Assembly: GCF_030316825.1 (NCBI RefSeq)
Contig: NZ_JASZYU010000002.1
Coordinates: forward strand, 558,001 to 622,000
DNA length: 64,000 nucleotides
DNA from: Variovorax fucosicus
Lineage (GTDB): Bacteria; Pseudomonadota; Gammaproteobacteria; Burkholderiales; Burkholderiaceae_C
Reading direction: 5' to 3'
A program made the translations under genes and the position numbers. The first letter of the stretch is position 1, and every line of letters begins with the position of its first letter. Shown here piece after piece: positions 1 to 7,471 of the stretch. The notes beneath the pieces were generated by a model. The model searched no databases. It was not told the origin of the DNA and saw only the letters and a program-made list of their open reading frames with translations.

Positions 1-159
1 CGGTGGATCTCCGGGAAAAGGAAGGCGGATTCTAGGCGGCGGGCCTGGCGGCGGCGGTGAGGATTGCGCATCACAGCAATGCCCCTGGCACAGGGCGTGC
101 GTGCCTCACGGCTAAAATCCTTGTGCACTGCAGCAACGCGCCGTGGCCGCCTCTTCTTC

Positions 160-477
160 ATGGACTTCCCCGACGCCAAACAACTTTTCATTCAAGGCAT
201 CACGAGCGATGGACGGACTTTCCGGCCGAGCGACTGGGCCGAACGGCTGGCGGGCGTGATGAGCTCGTTTCGCCCCGGCGGGGCCCAGCCGGGCGACCAT
301 TTGAGCTACTCGCCATGGTGTGTTCCGACCACCATCAACGGCATCAAGTGCGTCATCGTGAGCGCCGAGTTGCGCGACCACGAAGTGATGGCGTGGGACT
401 TCGTCATGAACTTCGCCCGGGACAACGGCCTGCAGGTGGTCGCGGCCTGCATCGTTCCGGAAAAACCGGCGCGCTGA
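160..477 (+). CDS. DUF3579 domain protein
   Basis: A 105-residue protein beginning MDFPDAKQLFIQGITSDGR, recognisable as the small DUF3579 family common in Betaproteobacteria; its function is unknown. The frame is open upstream to 64, but that extension (RRGRLFF and before) is low complexity and basic, and the conserved family sequence begins at the ATG at 160. The body has the conserved stretch around residues 20-60 (TFRPSDWAERLAGVM...SYSPWCVPTTINGIKCV) and ends in a short hydrophobic segment. It appears soluble, with no signal peptide. It is followed after 25 bases by a symmetrical hairpin terminator shared with the convergent rpsT. Confidence 0.8.
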   Translation: MDFPDAKQLFIQGITSDGRTFRPSDWAERLAGVMSSFRPGGAQPGDHLSYSPWCVPTTINGIKCVIVSAELRDHEVMAWDFVMNFARDNGLQVVAACIVPEKPAR

Positions 478-501
478 GATCGGCCACCAATCGATCGCCC
501 A

Positions 502-530
502 TGAAAAAACCGCCCGAAGGCGGTTTTTTC
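502..530. terminator. Bidirectional intrinsic terminator between DUF3579 gene and rpsT
   Basis: A perfect inverted repeat, AAAAAACCGCC with loop CGAA and GGCGGTTTTTT, has a T run on both strands. It lies between two convergent genes, so it can terminate either transcript. Confidence 0.85.
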
Positions 531-604
531 ACTTTGCTGCAGCGCACCCCTGTCAAACGGCGGATGAGGGCGTAGCCTTCATCCGGGCTTGGCCTGACGC
601 AGGG

Positions 605-916
605 TCAGGCGGCGGCTGCGGGGGCCAGGGCGAGCGCCTTGACCTTGGCCGACAGGCGGCTCTTGTCGCGAGCAGCCTTGTTCTTGTGGAAGATGCCCTT
701 GTCGGCCACGGTGTCGACAATGCTCTGGGCCTTGGCGAACAGCTCGGTCGCCTTGGTCTTGTCGCCGGCCAGCACGGCCTTCTCGACATTCTTCACAGCG
801 GTGCGGTATTTGGAGCGCAGCGAGGTGTTCGCGGCGTTGAGTTTGACGTCCTGGCGGACGCGCTTGCGGCCCGACGCGAGGCGCGGGTTCTTCTTTTTGG
901 GCTTGGCGGATGCCAT
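605..916 (-). CDS. rpsT: 30S ribosomal protein S20
   Basis: A 103-residue, strongly basic protein starting [20 protein letters not shown]. This is the classic S20 N-terminus, followed by the helical body ([22 protein letters not shown]) and the [20 protein letters not shown] segment. S20 binds 16S rRNA early in assembly of the small subunit. It is slightly longer than the usual 86-90 residues because of an Ala-rich tail. The start is supported by AAGGA nine bases upstream. It is transcribed alone on the minus strand, with a TATAAT box at 963-968 and the shared terminator downstream. Confidence 0.97.
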   Translation of the reverse strand: MASAKPKKKNPRLASGRKRVRQDVKLNAANTSLRSKYRTAVKNVEKAVLAGDKTKATELFAKAQSIVDTVADKGIFHKNKAARDKSRLSAKVKALALAPAAAA

Positions 917-962
917 ATGAGTAGTTCCTTAGGTGTCTGAGGATGATGCAGCAAAGCCCGCG

Positions 963-968
963 ATTATA
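963..968 (-). promoter_or_regulatory. -10 box of rpsT
   Basis: On the minus strand this reads TATAAT, 46 bases before the rpsT start codon. No clear -35 hexamer sits at the expected spacing. The call rests on the perfect -10 and its position. Confidence 0.55.
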
Positions 969-1011
969 GCTCGCCCCCAGGCTGCGGCGCACTGCGTGTC
1001 GCCTTCGCCAA

Positions 1012-1052
1012 CCCCCTACCGGGGGCAACACCAGCGGACCGGCGAAGCCGGT
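1012..1052. repeat. Paired short palindromes in the rpsT-murJ gap
   Basis: Two small hairpins lie in tandem: CCCCC-TACC-GGGGG at 1012-1025 and ACCGGC-GAA-GCCGGT at 1038-1052. The arrangement looks like the dispersed intergenic palindromes I associate with Comamonadaceae genomes, but no second copy of this type is in the window, so the family assignment is memory-based inference. Confidence 0.4.
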
Positions 1053-1093
1053 TCCGCGGCGTTTCACCAAAAATGCGGGCCGGGCGCTGCCTC

Positions 1094-1099
1094 TACACT
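1094..1099 (+). promoter_or_regulatory. Possible -10 box of murJ close to the start codon
   Basis: TACACT ends eight bases before the GTG start of murJ, which would place transcription initiation at or next to the start codon. I see no convincing -35 hexamer and no Shine-Dalgarno sequence. If the promoter is real the transcript would be nearly leaderless. Confidence 0.3.
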
Positions 1100-1107
1100 C
1101 GGTCGCC

Positions 1108-2670
1108 GTGTCCCTATTTCGATCTGCCTCCACCGTCTCGCTGCTGACCCTCGCCTCCCGCGTCACCGGCCTCGTGCGCGATGTGCTGATGAGCTCGGTG
1201 TTCGGTGTCAGCGCGCTCACCGACGCGTTCTACGTGGCTTTCCGCATCCCGAACCTGTTCCGCCGCGTGCTGGGCGAGGGTGCCTTCAGCCAGGCTTTCG
1301 TACCGGTGCTGGCCGCCTGCAAGACCGAGCAGGGCGACGAGGGCGCCAAACAGCTCGTCGACCACGTCGCCACGCTGCTGGCCTGGACGCTGGTCGTCCT
1401 GTGCGCCGCGGGCGTGGCCGCGGCGCCGTTCATGGTCTGGGCCATGGCCAGCGGGCTGAAACAGTCGGGCGGGTTCGACGCCGCCGTGGTCATGACGCGC
1501 TGGATGTTCCCCTATATCGGCTTCATGTCGCTGGTGGCGCTGGCCGGCGGGATTCTCAACACCTGGCGCAAGTTCGCGGTGCCGGCCGCGTCGCCGGTGC
1601 TGCTGAACCTGGCACTGATCTCGTCGATCGTGCTCGGCGCCCCGCTGTTCCGGCGCTACGGCGTGGAGCCGATCTACGCGCAGTGTGTCGGCGTGATGGT
1701 CGGCGGCATCCTGCAACTCGCGCTGCAGATTCCGGCGCTGCGCAAGCTCGGCATGCTGCCGCGCATCGGGCTGCGCCTGACGGCACTCCGCGCAGCCTGG
1801 ACCGATCCGACCACGCGCAAGATCCTCGGCCTCATGCTGCCGGCCATGATCGGCGTCAGCGGCGCGCAGATCTCGCTGCTCATCAACACGCAGATCGCCT
1901 CGCACCTTGCGGCCGGCAGCGTCACCTGGATCACCAATGCCGACCGGCTGATGGAGTTTCCTAGCGCGATGCTCGGCGTGGCACTCGGCGTGGTGCTGAT
2001 GCCGCAGCTCGCCAGCGCGCGGGCGGCGAAGGACGACGTGCGCTTTTCGGCCATGCTCGACTGGGGGCTGCGGCTGGTCGTGCTGCTCTCCGTGCCTTGC
2101 GCGGTCGCATTGCTGGTTTTTGCCAAGCCGCTGGTGGCGGTGCTTTTCCACAACGGCGCTTTCAGCGCCCTCGACGTGCAGCGCACCACCGTCGCGCTGA
2201 TGGGTTACGGCACCGGCCTGCTCGGCATCGTGGCGATCAAGGTACTCGCGGCCGGGTTCTATGCACGGCACGACATGCGCACCCCGATGCGCGCCAGCCT
2301 GGTCGCACTGGTACTGACGCAGGTGCTCAACATTTTCCTGGTGCCCTACCTGCAGCATGCCGGCCTGACCTTGTCGATCGGCCTGGCCCAACTGGTCAAT
2401 GCGCTCCTGTTGCTGATCTGGCTGCGCCGCGGCGGCAGCTTCAAGCCCGAACCGGGCTGGTGGCGCTTCGTCGCGCAGGTGGTCGCCGCCACGCTGGTGC
2501 TTGGGGCGCTGCTGGTCTGGGCCAACGGGCATTTCGACTGGGTCGCGCTGCGCGAACAGCGTCTGCTGCGCATCGGGTTGCTGGCTGCCGTCATCACGGG
2601 CGCCGCCGCGCTCTATTTCGGCGTGCTCGCGCTGGCGGGCCTCAAGCTGCGCAGTTTTTTGCGGCGCTGA
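1108..2670 (+). CDS. murJ: Lipid II flippase MurJ
   Basis: A 520-residue polytopic membrane protein of the MVF/MurJ family, which moves lipid II across the inner membrane for peptidoglycan synthesis. The N-terminus (SLFRSASTVSLLTLASRVTGLVRDVLMSSVFG) and the following AFYVAFRIPNLFRRVLGEGAFSQAFVPVL are highly diagnostic, and about 14 hydrophobic segments follow. The length matches the family. The start is a GTG. Upstream lies the divergent rpsT, and the neighbouring rpsT-murJ order is typical of Betaproteobacteria. A TACACT box sits just upstream of the start, with no visible ribosome binding site. Confidence 0.96.
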   Translation: MSLFRSASTVSLLTLASRVTGLVRDVLMSSVFGVSALTDAFYVAFRIPNLFRRVLGEGAFSQAFVPVLAACKTEQGDEGAKQLVDHVATLLAWTLVVLCAAGVAAAPFMVWAMASGLKQSGGFDAAVVMTRWMFPYIGFMSLVALAGGILNTWRKFAVPAASPVLLNLALISSIVLGAPLFRRYGVEPIYAQCVGVMVGGILQLALQIPALRKLGMLPRIGLRLTALRAAWTDPTTRKILGLMLPAMIGVSGAQISLLINTQIASHLAAGSVTWITNADRLMEFPSAMLGVALGVVLMPQLASARAAKDDVRFSAMLDWGLRLVVLLSVPCAVALLVFAKPLVAVLFHNGAFSALDVQRTTVALMGYGTGLLGIVAIKVLAAGFYARHDMRTPMRASLVALVLTQVLNIFLVPYLQHAGLTLSIGLAQLVNALLLLIWLRRGGSFKPEPGWWRFVAQVVAATLVLGALLVWANGHFDWVALREQRLLRIGLLAAVITGAAALYFGVLALAGLKLRSFLRR

Positions 2671-2691
2671 GGTTCGTACGTCGAACGTGCC

Positions 2692-2720
2692 TTGACGCTC
2701 CCGGCGCGCTCCACTACAAA
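2692..2720 (+). promoter_or_regulatory. Sigma-70-like promoter of the SirB1-family gene
   Basis: TTGACG at 2692-2697 and TACAAA at 2715-2720 are separated by exactly 17 bases. The ATG of the next gene is five bases after the -10 box, so initiation would fall at or beside the start codon. This predicts a leaderless message. Confidence 0.5.
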
Positions 2721-2725
2721 GACAC

Positions 2726-3577
2726 ATGCCCCTGAGCCTTTCTGCGCCCACCGCCCTCGAGTACTTCCGAACGCTCGTGGAAAGCGACGAGCATTTCCCG
2801 CTGCTCGAAGCTGCAGCCAGCCTGGCGCAAGACGAATATCCCGAGCTCGACGTGCAGCAGGTGCTGGGCGACGTCGACCAGCTGCTGGCCCGCCTCAAGC
2901 GCCGCCTGCCGGCCGATGCGGCGCCGCTGCAGCGGCTGCGCCTGCTGAACCAGTTCTTTTTTCACGACCTGAGCTTCGGCGGCAACGTCAACGACTACTA
3001 CGACCCGGACAACAGCTACCTGAACGCCGTGTTGCGCACCCGCCGCGGCATCCCGATCTCGCTCGCCGTGCTCTGGATGGAACTGGCGCAGGGGCTCGGC
3101 CTGCAGGCGCGCGGCGTCGGTTTCCCGGGGCATTTCATGCTCAAGGTCACCTTGCCGAAAGGGCAGGTGGTGATCGATCCGTTCACCGGCCGGTCGCTCT
3201 CGCGCGAGGAACTCAGCGAGCGGCTGGAGCCGTACAAGCGCAGCAACGGCCTGATCGGCGATTTCGACGTGCCGCTCGGCCTCTACCTGCAGCCGGCCAC
3301 ACCGCGCGACATCATTTCGCGCATGCTGCGCAATCTCAAGGAAGTCCATCGCACGCAGGAAGACTGGCAGCGCGCCATCGCCGTGCAGGACCGGCTCATC
3401 GCGCTGCTGCCCGAAGCCTGGGGCGAGCACCGCGACCGCGGCTTGGCCCATGCCGAACAGGGCAACACCTCGCTGGCAGTGCGGGATCTCGAGACCTATC
3501 TGGCGCACGTCGAGGACGCGCTCGACATCGATGCGATCGCCGAACGTGTGGTGGCGCTGCGTCGCGCCGAGAGCTGA
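2726..3577 (+). CDS. SirB1-family transglutaminase-like protein with C-terminal TPR
   Basis: A 283-residue protein of the SirB1/YchA family. Residues about 60-180 form a transglutaminase-like fold (FFHDLSFGGNVNDYYDPDNSYLNAVL, then RRGIPISLAVLWMELAQGLGL and GVGFPGHFMLK). The C-terminal part has TPR-like helices (QEDWQRAIAVQDRLIALLPEAW...AEQGNTSLAVRDLETYLA). The family has no settled biochemical role, although it often sits near envelope genes such as murJ. It has no signal peptide. Its TGA overlaps the ATG of the next gene (TGATG), so the two are likely co-translated. Confidence 0.88.
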   Translation: MPLSLSAPTALEYFRTLVESDEHFPLLEAAASLAQDEYPELDVQQVLGDVDQLLARLKRRLPADAAPLQRLRLLNQFFFHDLSFGGNVNDYYDPDNSYLNAVLRTRRGIPISLAVLWMELAQGLGLQARGVGFPGHFMLKVTLPKGQVVIDPFTGRSLSREELSERLEPYKRSNGLIGDFDVPLGLYLQPATPRDIISRMLRNLKEVHRTQEDWQRAIAVQDRLIALLPEAWGEHRDRGLAHAEQGNTSLAVRDLETYLAHVEDALDIDAIAERVVALRRAES

Positions 3578-4077
3578 TGACCGCCGAAACCGCGTCGACG
3601 CCGCCCGACCTGGGTACCCGGCACCAGTTCCACGGCATCCAGCCGGTGTTGCCGGTGTCCGATGTAAGCCGCGCTGCGCGCTATTTCCGCGACGTGCTGG
3701 GCTTCGAGCTCGACTTCATCGCCGGCGAGCCGCCGAGTTATGCGCGCGTGAAGCATGTGCCCCTTGGCGCCGACTGCGTCGACGCCGTCCCCCAAGGGGA
3801 ACAACAAAGCTTGGGGCGGCCCGGCGCTTTGTCGGGCGACCGCAGTTACGGCGACCCGGTCTATATCCGCCTGTGGCAGTGCAACGCACGCGAAACCCGC
3901 CAATGGCGCGGCGAGATCGTGATCCATGTCGGGCAGGATGTGGACGGCCTGCACGCGGCCTACAAGCAGCGCGGCGTCGACGTGATCGAGCCGCCGGTCT
4001 CCCAGCCGTGGGGCCTGCGCGAGTTCGCGATCCGCGAGCCCGACGGGCATGTGCTGCGTTTCTGCGGGTATCTCTAG
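3577..4077 (+). CDS. VOC/glyoxalase-family protein carrying an in-frame repeat insertion
   Basis: A 166-residue single-module vicinal-oxygen-chelate protein, possibly a bleomycin-resistance or dioxygenase-like protein. It opens its domain with FHGIQPVLPVSDVSRAARYFRDVLGFELDFIAGEPPSYARV and closes it with GLREFAIREPDGHVLRFCGYL. Family members normally pass straight from about residue 62 to DRSYGDPVYIRLWQC. Here roughly 25 residues rich in Gly, Gln and Pro intervene, encoded by a palindromic repeat (about 3760-3827) related to one at 7400-7451. The frame is intact, so the protein may still fold with an added loop. It is translationally coupled to the upstream gene. Confidence 0.85.
   Translation: MTAETASTPPDLGTRHQFHGIQPVLPVSDVSRAARYFRDVLGFELDFIAGEPPSYARVKHVPLGADCVDAVPQGEQQSLGRPGALSGDRSYGDPVYIRLWQCNARETRQWRGEIVIHVGQDVDGLHAAYKQRGVDVIEPPVSQPWGLREFAIREPDGHVLRFCGYL
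3760..3827. repeat. Palindromic repeat inside the VOC coding sequence
   Basis: CCCCTTGG (3760-3767) pairs with CCAAGGGG (3792-3799), and CCCCAAG (3790-3796) can alternatively pair with CTTGGGG (3810-3816). The segment CTTGGGGCGGCCCGGCG (3810-3826) recurs identically at 7435-7451. The element lies wholly inside a gene and keeps its frame. Confidence 0.7.
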
Positions 4078-4118
4078 CGTCGTCCCTGCAGCCCGATCAC
4101 GCGCTGATCACCCGCGGA

Positions 4119-4325
4119 TCACCTGCAGCGAAACAGGATGCCGGTGTCGCCGGGGGCCTTGCCGATCGGCTGAGCGCTCGTTTTCAGTCCCTCGCAATAG
4201 GTCGAAGCCTCCGCATGGGTCGGGGCGCGCAGCACGCCATCGCGAAGCCGGACGACTTCGGTGGCGGGCGTCGAACAGCCGGCGAGGATGGCCAGGGCAA
4301 GGGGGAGCAGGCAGCGCAGTTTCAT
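4119..4325 (-). CDS. Small putative lipoprotein
   Basis: A 68-residue product beginning MKLRCLLPLALAILAGCSTP. It has a short basic N-terminus, a hydrophobic stretch and a clear lipobox (LAGC, Cys at 17), so it should be processed by signal peptidase II and anchored to a membrane. The mature part of about 50 residues (VVRLRDGVLRAPTHAEASTYCEGLKTSAQ) contains two further cysteines. I do not recognise a family. It follows the GlxA-type regulator gene by 25 bases on the same strand and converges with the VOC gene. Confidence 0.65.
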   Translation of the reverse strand: MKLRCLLPLALAILAGCSTPATEVVRLRDGVLRAPTHAEASTYCEGLKTSAQPIGKAPGDTGILFRCR

Positions 4326-4350
4326 TCGGCGATTGTGGAAGATTTCGAGG

Positions 4351-5331
4351 TCAGGTGGATGCCGATGGTGAGCCCGGCAGGCCGAACTGGTGCCACGCGC
4401 GACGCAGTTGCGTGTCGGAGCCGAATCCGGACAACTCGGCCGCCTGCGTGACGTTGGCGCCCGAGGCCAGCGCGAGTTGCGCGCTCGCGAGGCGCAGGCG
4501 CCGCAAATAGGCCAGGGGCGCCACGCCGGCGTGCTCGACGAACAGGCGGGTCAGGTGGCGCGGCGAGGTGTGCGCGACATCGGCCATGCGCGGCACGCTC
4601 CAGTCGGCCTGCGGCCGCTCGCTCACCGCGTCCTGCACGCGATGCAATGCGGCGTGCAGGTGGTTGCGGTAGGCGAGAAAGGGCGACAGCTCGGGGTCGT
4701 GCGGGCCGCGCCGCAGTGGCACCACCATCGTCTGCGCGACCTGCGCAGCCAGCGCCTCGCCGCAGGTCTCGCCGATGCGGTGCAGCACCAGATCAATGCC
4801 GGTGGTGACCCCCGCGCTGCTGTACAGCGGCGGATCGAGCACGAACACGCGGTTGCCCACCACGTCGCAACGCGGCTCGATACGCGCCAGTTCGTCCAGG
4901 TGATGGTGGTGCGTGGTTGCGCGCCGGCCGGCCAGCTGGCCCGCGTGCGCGGCCAGCACGGCGCCTGCGCAGATCGTGACAAGCTCGAGCCGGTCGCGCT
5001 CGAAGCGCTGCCCGCGCAGCCAGTGCAGCAGTTCGCGCGTTTCGTCGCTGTCGACTGCGATGGCATCGCCCGGCAGACCGACCAGCACCACCCAGGCCGG
5101 GCCGCTCCAGACGGTCGGCAGCGGCGCGAGGCCGGACAGCGCCACGCCGACCGAGGTGACCGACTCGGGCCGCGGGCTCGCGAACCGGATCGCGAAGCGC
5201 TCCGGCTTGCCGGCTGCGCGCAGTTGCTGGTTGGCGATGCGCAACGCTTCCGCCGGCCCGGCCCAGTCGAGCACCAGGCTGCGCGCGAGCAGCACGAACA
5301 CGACCTGGATCGGTGCCGGCGCCACGCTCAT
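4351..5331 (-). CDS. GlxA-family (DJ-1/PfpI plus AraC) transcriptional regulator
   Basis: A 326-residue regulator. The N-terminal half (about residues 8-190) is a class I glutamine-amidotransferase-like DJ-1/PfpI domain with a nucleophile-elbow-like Cys (LVTICAGAVLAAHAG). The C-terminal half is an AraC/HTH_18 domain (VPRMADVAHTSPRHLTRLFVEHAGVAPLAYLRRLRLASAQ) with a second helix-turn-helix (VTQAAELSGFGSDTQLRRAW). Such proteins usually activate nearby catabolic genes. Its ATG overlaps the TGA of the DUF1272 gene (ATGA), which places it third in an isochorismatase-DUF1272-regulator operon. Confidence 0.9.
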   Translation of the reverse strand: MSVAPAPIQVVFVLLARSLVLDWAGPAEALRIANQQLRAAGKPERFAIRFASPRPESVTSVGVALSGLAPLPTVWSGPAWVVLVGLPGDAIAVDSDETRELLHWLRGQRFERDRLELVTICAGAVLAAHAGQLAGRRATTHHHHLDELARIEPRCDVVGNRVFVLDPPLYSSAGVTTGIDLVLHRIGETCGEALAAQVAQTMVVPLRRGPHDPELSPFLAYRNHLHAALHRVQDAVSERPQADWSVPRMADVAHTSPRHLTRLFVEHAGVAPLAYLRRLRLASAQLALASGANVTQAAELSGFGSDTQLRRAWHQFGLPGSPSAST

Positions 5332-5636
5332 CGGGCGTCTGGCGGGACATCCTCCAGGGACGCCCTGAATGCGGCATGGGCGGCCGGGTCGACCGGCCGG
5401 TGCCGCACGGTCGTGCTGGCGGGGTAGCGCCCCAGAAAATTGCCGCCTTGGCGATCCTGCGCCGGACGCACCGGCCGGGCCACGAAGCCGCCGCCGCAGT
5501 TGGGGCAGACGTTGCCCAGCACCGTGTCCACGCAGGTTGCGCAGAAGGTGCATTCGAAGCTGCAGATGCGCGCCTCGGCCGATGCGGGTGGCAGTGCCTT
5601 GTTGCAATGTTCGCAGCTGGGGCGCAGTTCGAGCAT
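5328..5636 (-). CDS. DUF1272 cysteine-rich protein
   Basis: A 102-residue protein with the DUF1272 pattern near the N-terminus: CEHCNKALPP, then CSFECTFCATCVDTVLGNVCPNCGGGFVARPVRP. The cysteine pairs look like a zinc-ribbon arrangement. The function is unknown. The C-terminal 40 residues are family-typical (NFLGRYPASTT...HRPVDPAAHAAF). It is the second gene of a three-gene minus-strand operon, 17 bases after the isochorismatase-family gene and overlapping the regulator gene by four bases. Confidence 0.85.
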   Translation of the reverse strand: MLELRPSCEHCNKALPPASAEARICSFECTFCATCVDTVLGNVCPNCGGGFVARPVRPAQDRQGGNFLGRYPASTTVRHRPVDPAAHAAFRASLEDVPPDAR

Positions 5637-5653
5637 GGCTTTTCTCCCCGGAA

Positions 5654-6235
5654 TCAGGCGGCGACCGCAGCGGCCCGGGCGCCCGCGCGCTCCAGCGCCT
5701 CATCGACGCGGCAGATGCGAGCGAAGCGGCCTTCCAACACGGTCGCTGTGCGGGCCTTGATGTCCGCGGCCGGGAGCGGCCGGCCGTCGGGCTGCACCAT
5801 GTCGTAGGTGAGCGTGGCGTCGAGCACGTAGTCGACTTCCCAGCCCAAGTCCGAGGCATGGCGCGTGGTTGTCTCGCAGCATTGCTCGGTGCGGATGCCG
5901 CTCACGATCAGGCGGCCGATGCCGTTCTGCGAGAGCCAGACGTCGAGCCCGGTGCCGACCAGCGCGCTGTGGCGGCGCTTCCGGAAGCTCGCCGTCGGCT
6001 CGAAATCGACCAGCCCTTCCAGCGGCCGCACCTGGCCCGATGCCAGGGCGAAAGGGTTGCCGGCGACCTCGGGCCCTTCGTTGTGCAGCACTCGCACCAC
6101 CGGCACGCCGGCGGCCACGCAGCCTTCGATCAGCGCGTTCTGCGCAGCCAGGTAGGGCGCCATGTCGCGCTCGGTGGAGTAGGGGCGGTGGCGGAACGAC
6201 TGCTGCACGTCGATCACTATCAGACAAGATTTCAT
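5654..6235 (-). CDS. Isochorismatase-family cysteine hydrolase
   Basis: A 193-residue protein starting MKSCLIVIDVQQSF, the typical first strand and catalytic Asp of the isochorismatase-like hydrolases. A basic segment with the likely Lys follows (SFRKRRHSAL), and then the nucleophile region IVSGIRTEQCCETTTRHASDLGWEV. The substrate is not predictable from sequence; relatives act on isochorismate, nicotinamide or N-carbamoyl compounds. The frame continues upstream to 6289, but the ATG at 6235 begins the conserved fold. It leads the operon with the DUF1272 gene and the GlxA-type regulator. Confidence 0.88.
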   Translation of the reverse strand: MKSCLIVIDVQQSFRHRPYSTERDMAPYLAAQNALIEGCVAAGVPVVRVLHNEGPEVAGNPFALASGQVRPLEGLVDFEPTASFRKRRHSALVGTGLDVWLSQNGIGRLIVSGIRTEQCCETTTRHASDLGWEVDYVLDATLTYDMVQPDGRPLPAADIKARTATVLEGRFARICRVDEALERAGARAAAVAA

Positions 6236-6345
6236 GGGCGGGCCTCGGTGGGCGGAGTGGATGATGCGCCCTATCTTCCCTGGCTGCAAGCCCGTTGTCC
6301 TGCTCGAGAAAGACCAAAGTCGATCAATTCAGGACATGCCGTGCC

Positions 6346-7344
6346 TCAGACCAGCCGCTTCGCCTGCAGTTCTTTCTTGAGGTACGCATAGAACAGCGGC
6401 GCGGCCACCAGCCCGGCCGGGCCGAACACCGCCTCGGCCACGAACATCACGGCCAGCAGCTCCCACACGGCCATGTGGGTGCGGCTGCCCACCACCTTGG
6501 CGTTGATGACGTACTCGGCCTTGTGAATCACGATCAGGAAGATCAGGCAGGCCGCCGCCGCGATCGGCGACACCGAGAGCCCGACCAGCGTGAGCACCGC
6601 GTTGCACAGCAGGTTGCCGACGATCGGCACCAGGCCGGCCACGAAGGTCAGCGTGATCAGCGCCGGCTCGTAGGGCAGGCGCAGGCCCCACAGCGGCAAC
6701 AGCACCAGCAGGAAGGCCGCGGTCAGCAGCGTGTTGAAGGCGGCGATCCAGAACTGTGCGGCCACGATCTGCCGAAAAGCCTCGCCGAACAGGCGCACCC
6801 GTTGCTGCAGCTCCAGCGCGAGCGGGCCCTGCAGCGCCGAGGCGCGGGCCACCCCGGCGAGCGCGCCGACGATCAGCCCGACATAGGCAAACAGCAGGCC
6901 GCCGAGCCAGGCGCGCCCGGTGAGCGCGAGCGCGCCGGCCTGCGCGCGCAGGTAGGTCGCGATCATGCGCTGCACCTCGGCCGAGCCCTCGGGCAGGTAG
7001 ACGGCGACTTCTGCCGGCAGCTTGAGCCGCAGTTCGAGGATGGTACGCGCGATGTAGTCGAGCAGTTCCTGGTACTGCTCGGGCGCGTTGAGCACGAACT
7101 CGCGCGCCTCGGCAAAGGCCAGCACCAGCAGGCCGATCGGCGCCAGCATGACAAGCGCCGCCGCGATCGCGCGCGGCCACGAAGAGCCCGCGCCCTGGAA
7201 GCGCGTGGGCAGCGCGCCGTCGAACAGGCGCGCCAGCCGCCGTGTCGCCAGAAACCCGATGCAGACGAACAGCAGGCCAGGCAGCAGGTCGCGCCACAGC
7301 ACCAGCAGCAGTGCACCCGCAATCAGCAGGTAGCTGGCGATCAC
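6346..7344 (-). CDS. AI-2E family transporter (start uncertain)
   Basis: A polytopic protein of the AI-2E/PerM family. Hydrophobic segments include VIASYLLIAGALLLVLWRDLLPGLLFVCIGFLA near the N-terminus and AAFLLVLLPLWGLRLP and ITLTFVAGLVPIVGNLLCNAVLTLVGL later on, followed by the family region AEYVINAKVVGSRTHMAVWELLAVMF. The frame is open to 7503, but the extra N-terminus is encoded by a palindromic repeat (7400-7451) and overlaps purM. I therefore favour the GTG at 7344 (332 residues); 7503 gives 385. It lies directly downstream of purM and is probably co-transcribed. The transported substrate is unknown. Confidence 0.8.
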   Translation of the reverse strand: MIASYLLIAGALLLVLWRDLLPGLLFVCIGFLATRRLARLFDGALPTRFQGAGSSWPRAIAAALVMLAPIGLLVLAFAEAREFVLNAPEQYQELLDYIARTILELRLKLPAEVAVYLPEGSAEVQRMIATYLRAQAGALALTGRAWLGGLLFAYVGLIVGALAGVARASALQGPLALELQQRVRLFGEAFRQIVAAQFWIAAFNTLLTAAFLLVLLPLWGLRLPYEPALITLTFVAGLVPIVGNLLCNAVLTLVGLSVSPIAAAACLIFLIVIHKAEYVINAKVVGSRTHMAVWELLAVMFVAEAVFGPAGLVAAPLFYAYLKKELQAKRLV

Positions 7345-7399
7345 GACATGACGCGATGCGGGCGAGGAAACGCCCGGCCCTCGGCTGGCCGCTTCGTAT

Positions 7400-7451
7400 G
7401 CTTCGCCGCCCCCCGAGGAAGGGGTGCGGCTCGCCTTGGGGCGGCCCGGCG
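7400..7451. repeat. Palindromic repeat between purM and the AI-2E gene
   Basis: GCCGCCCC (7405-7412) pairs with GGGGCGGC (7438-7445). The right end, CTTGGGGCGGCCCGGCG (7435-7451), is identical to 3810-3826 inside the VOC gene. The two copies define a dispersed repeat family. Confidence 0.7.
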
Positions 7452-7471
7452 GTGGCCGCATGGCGCCCACG

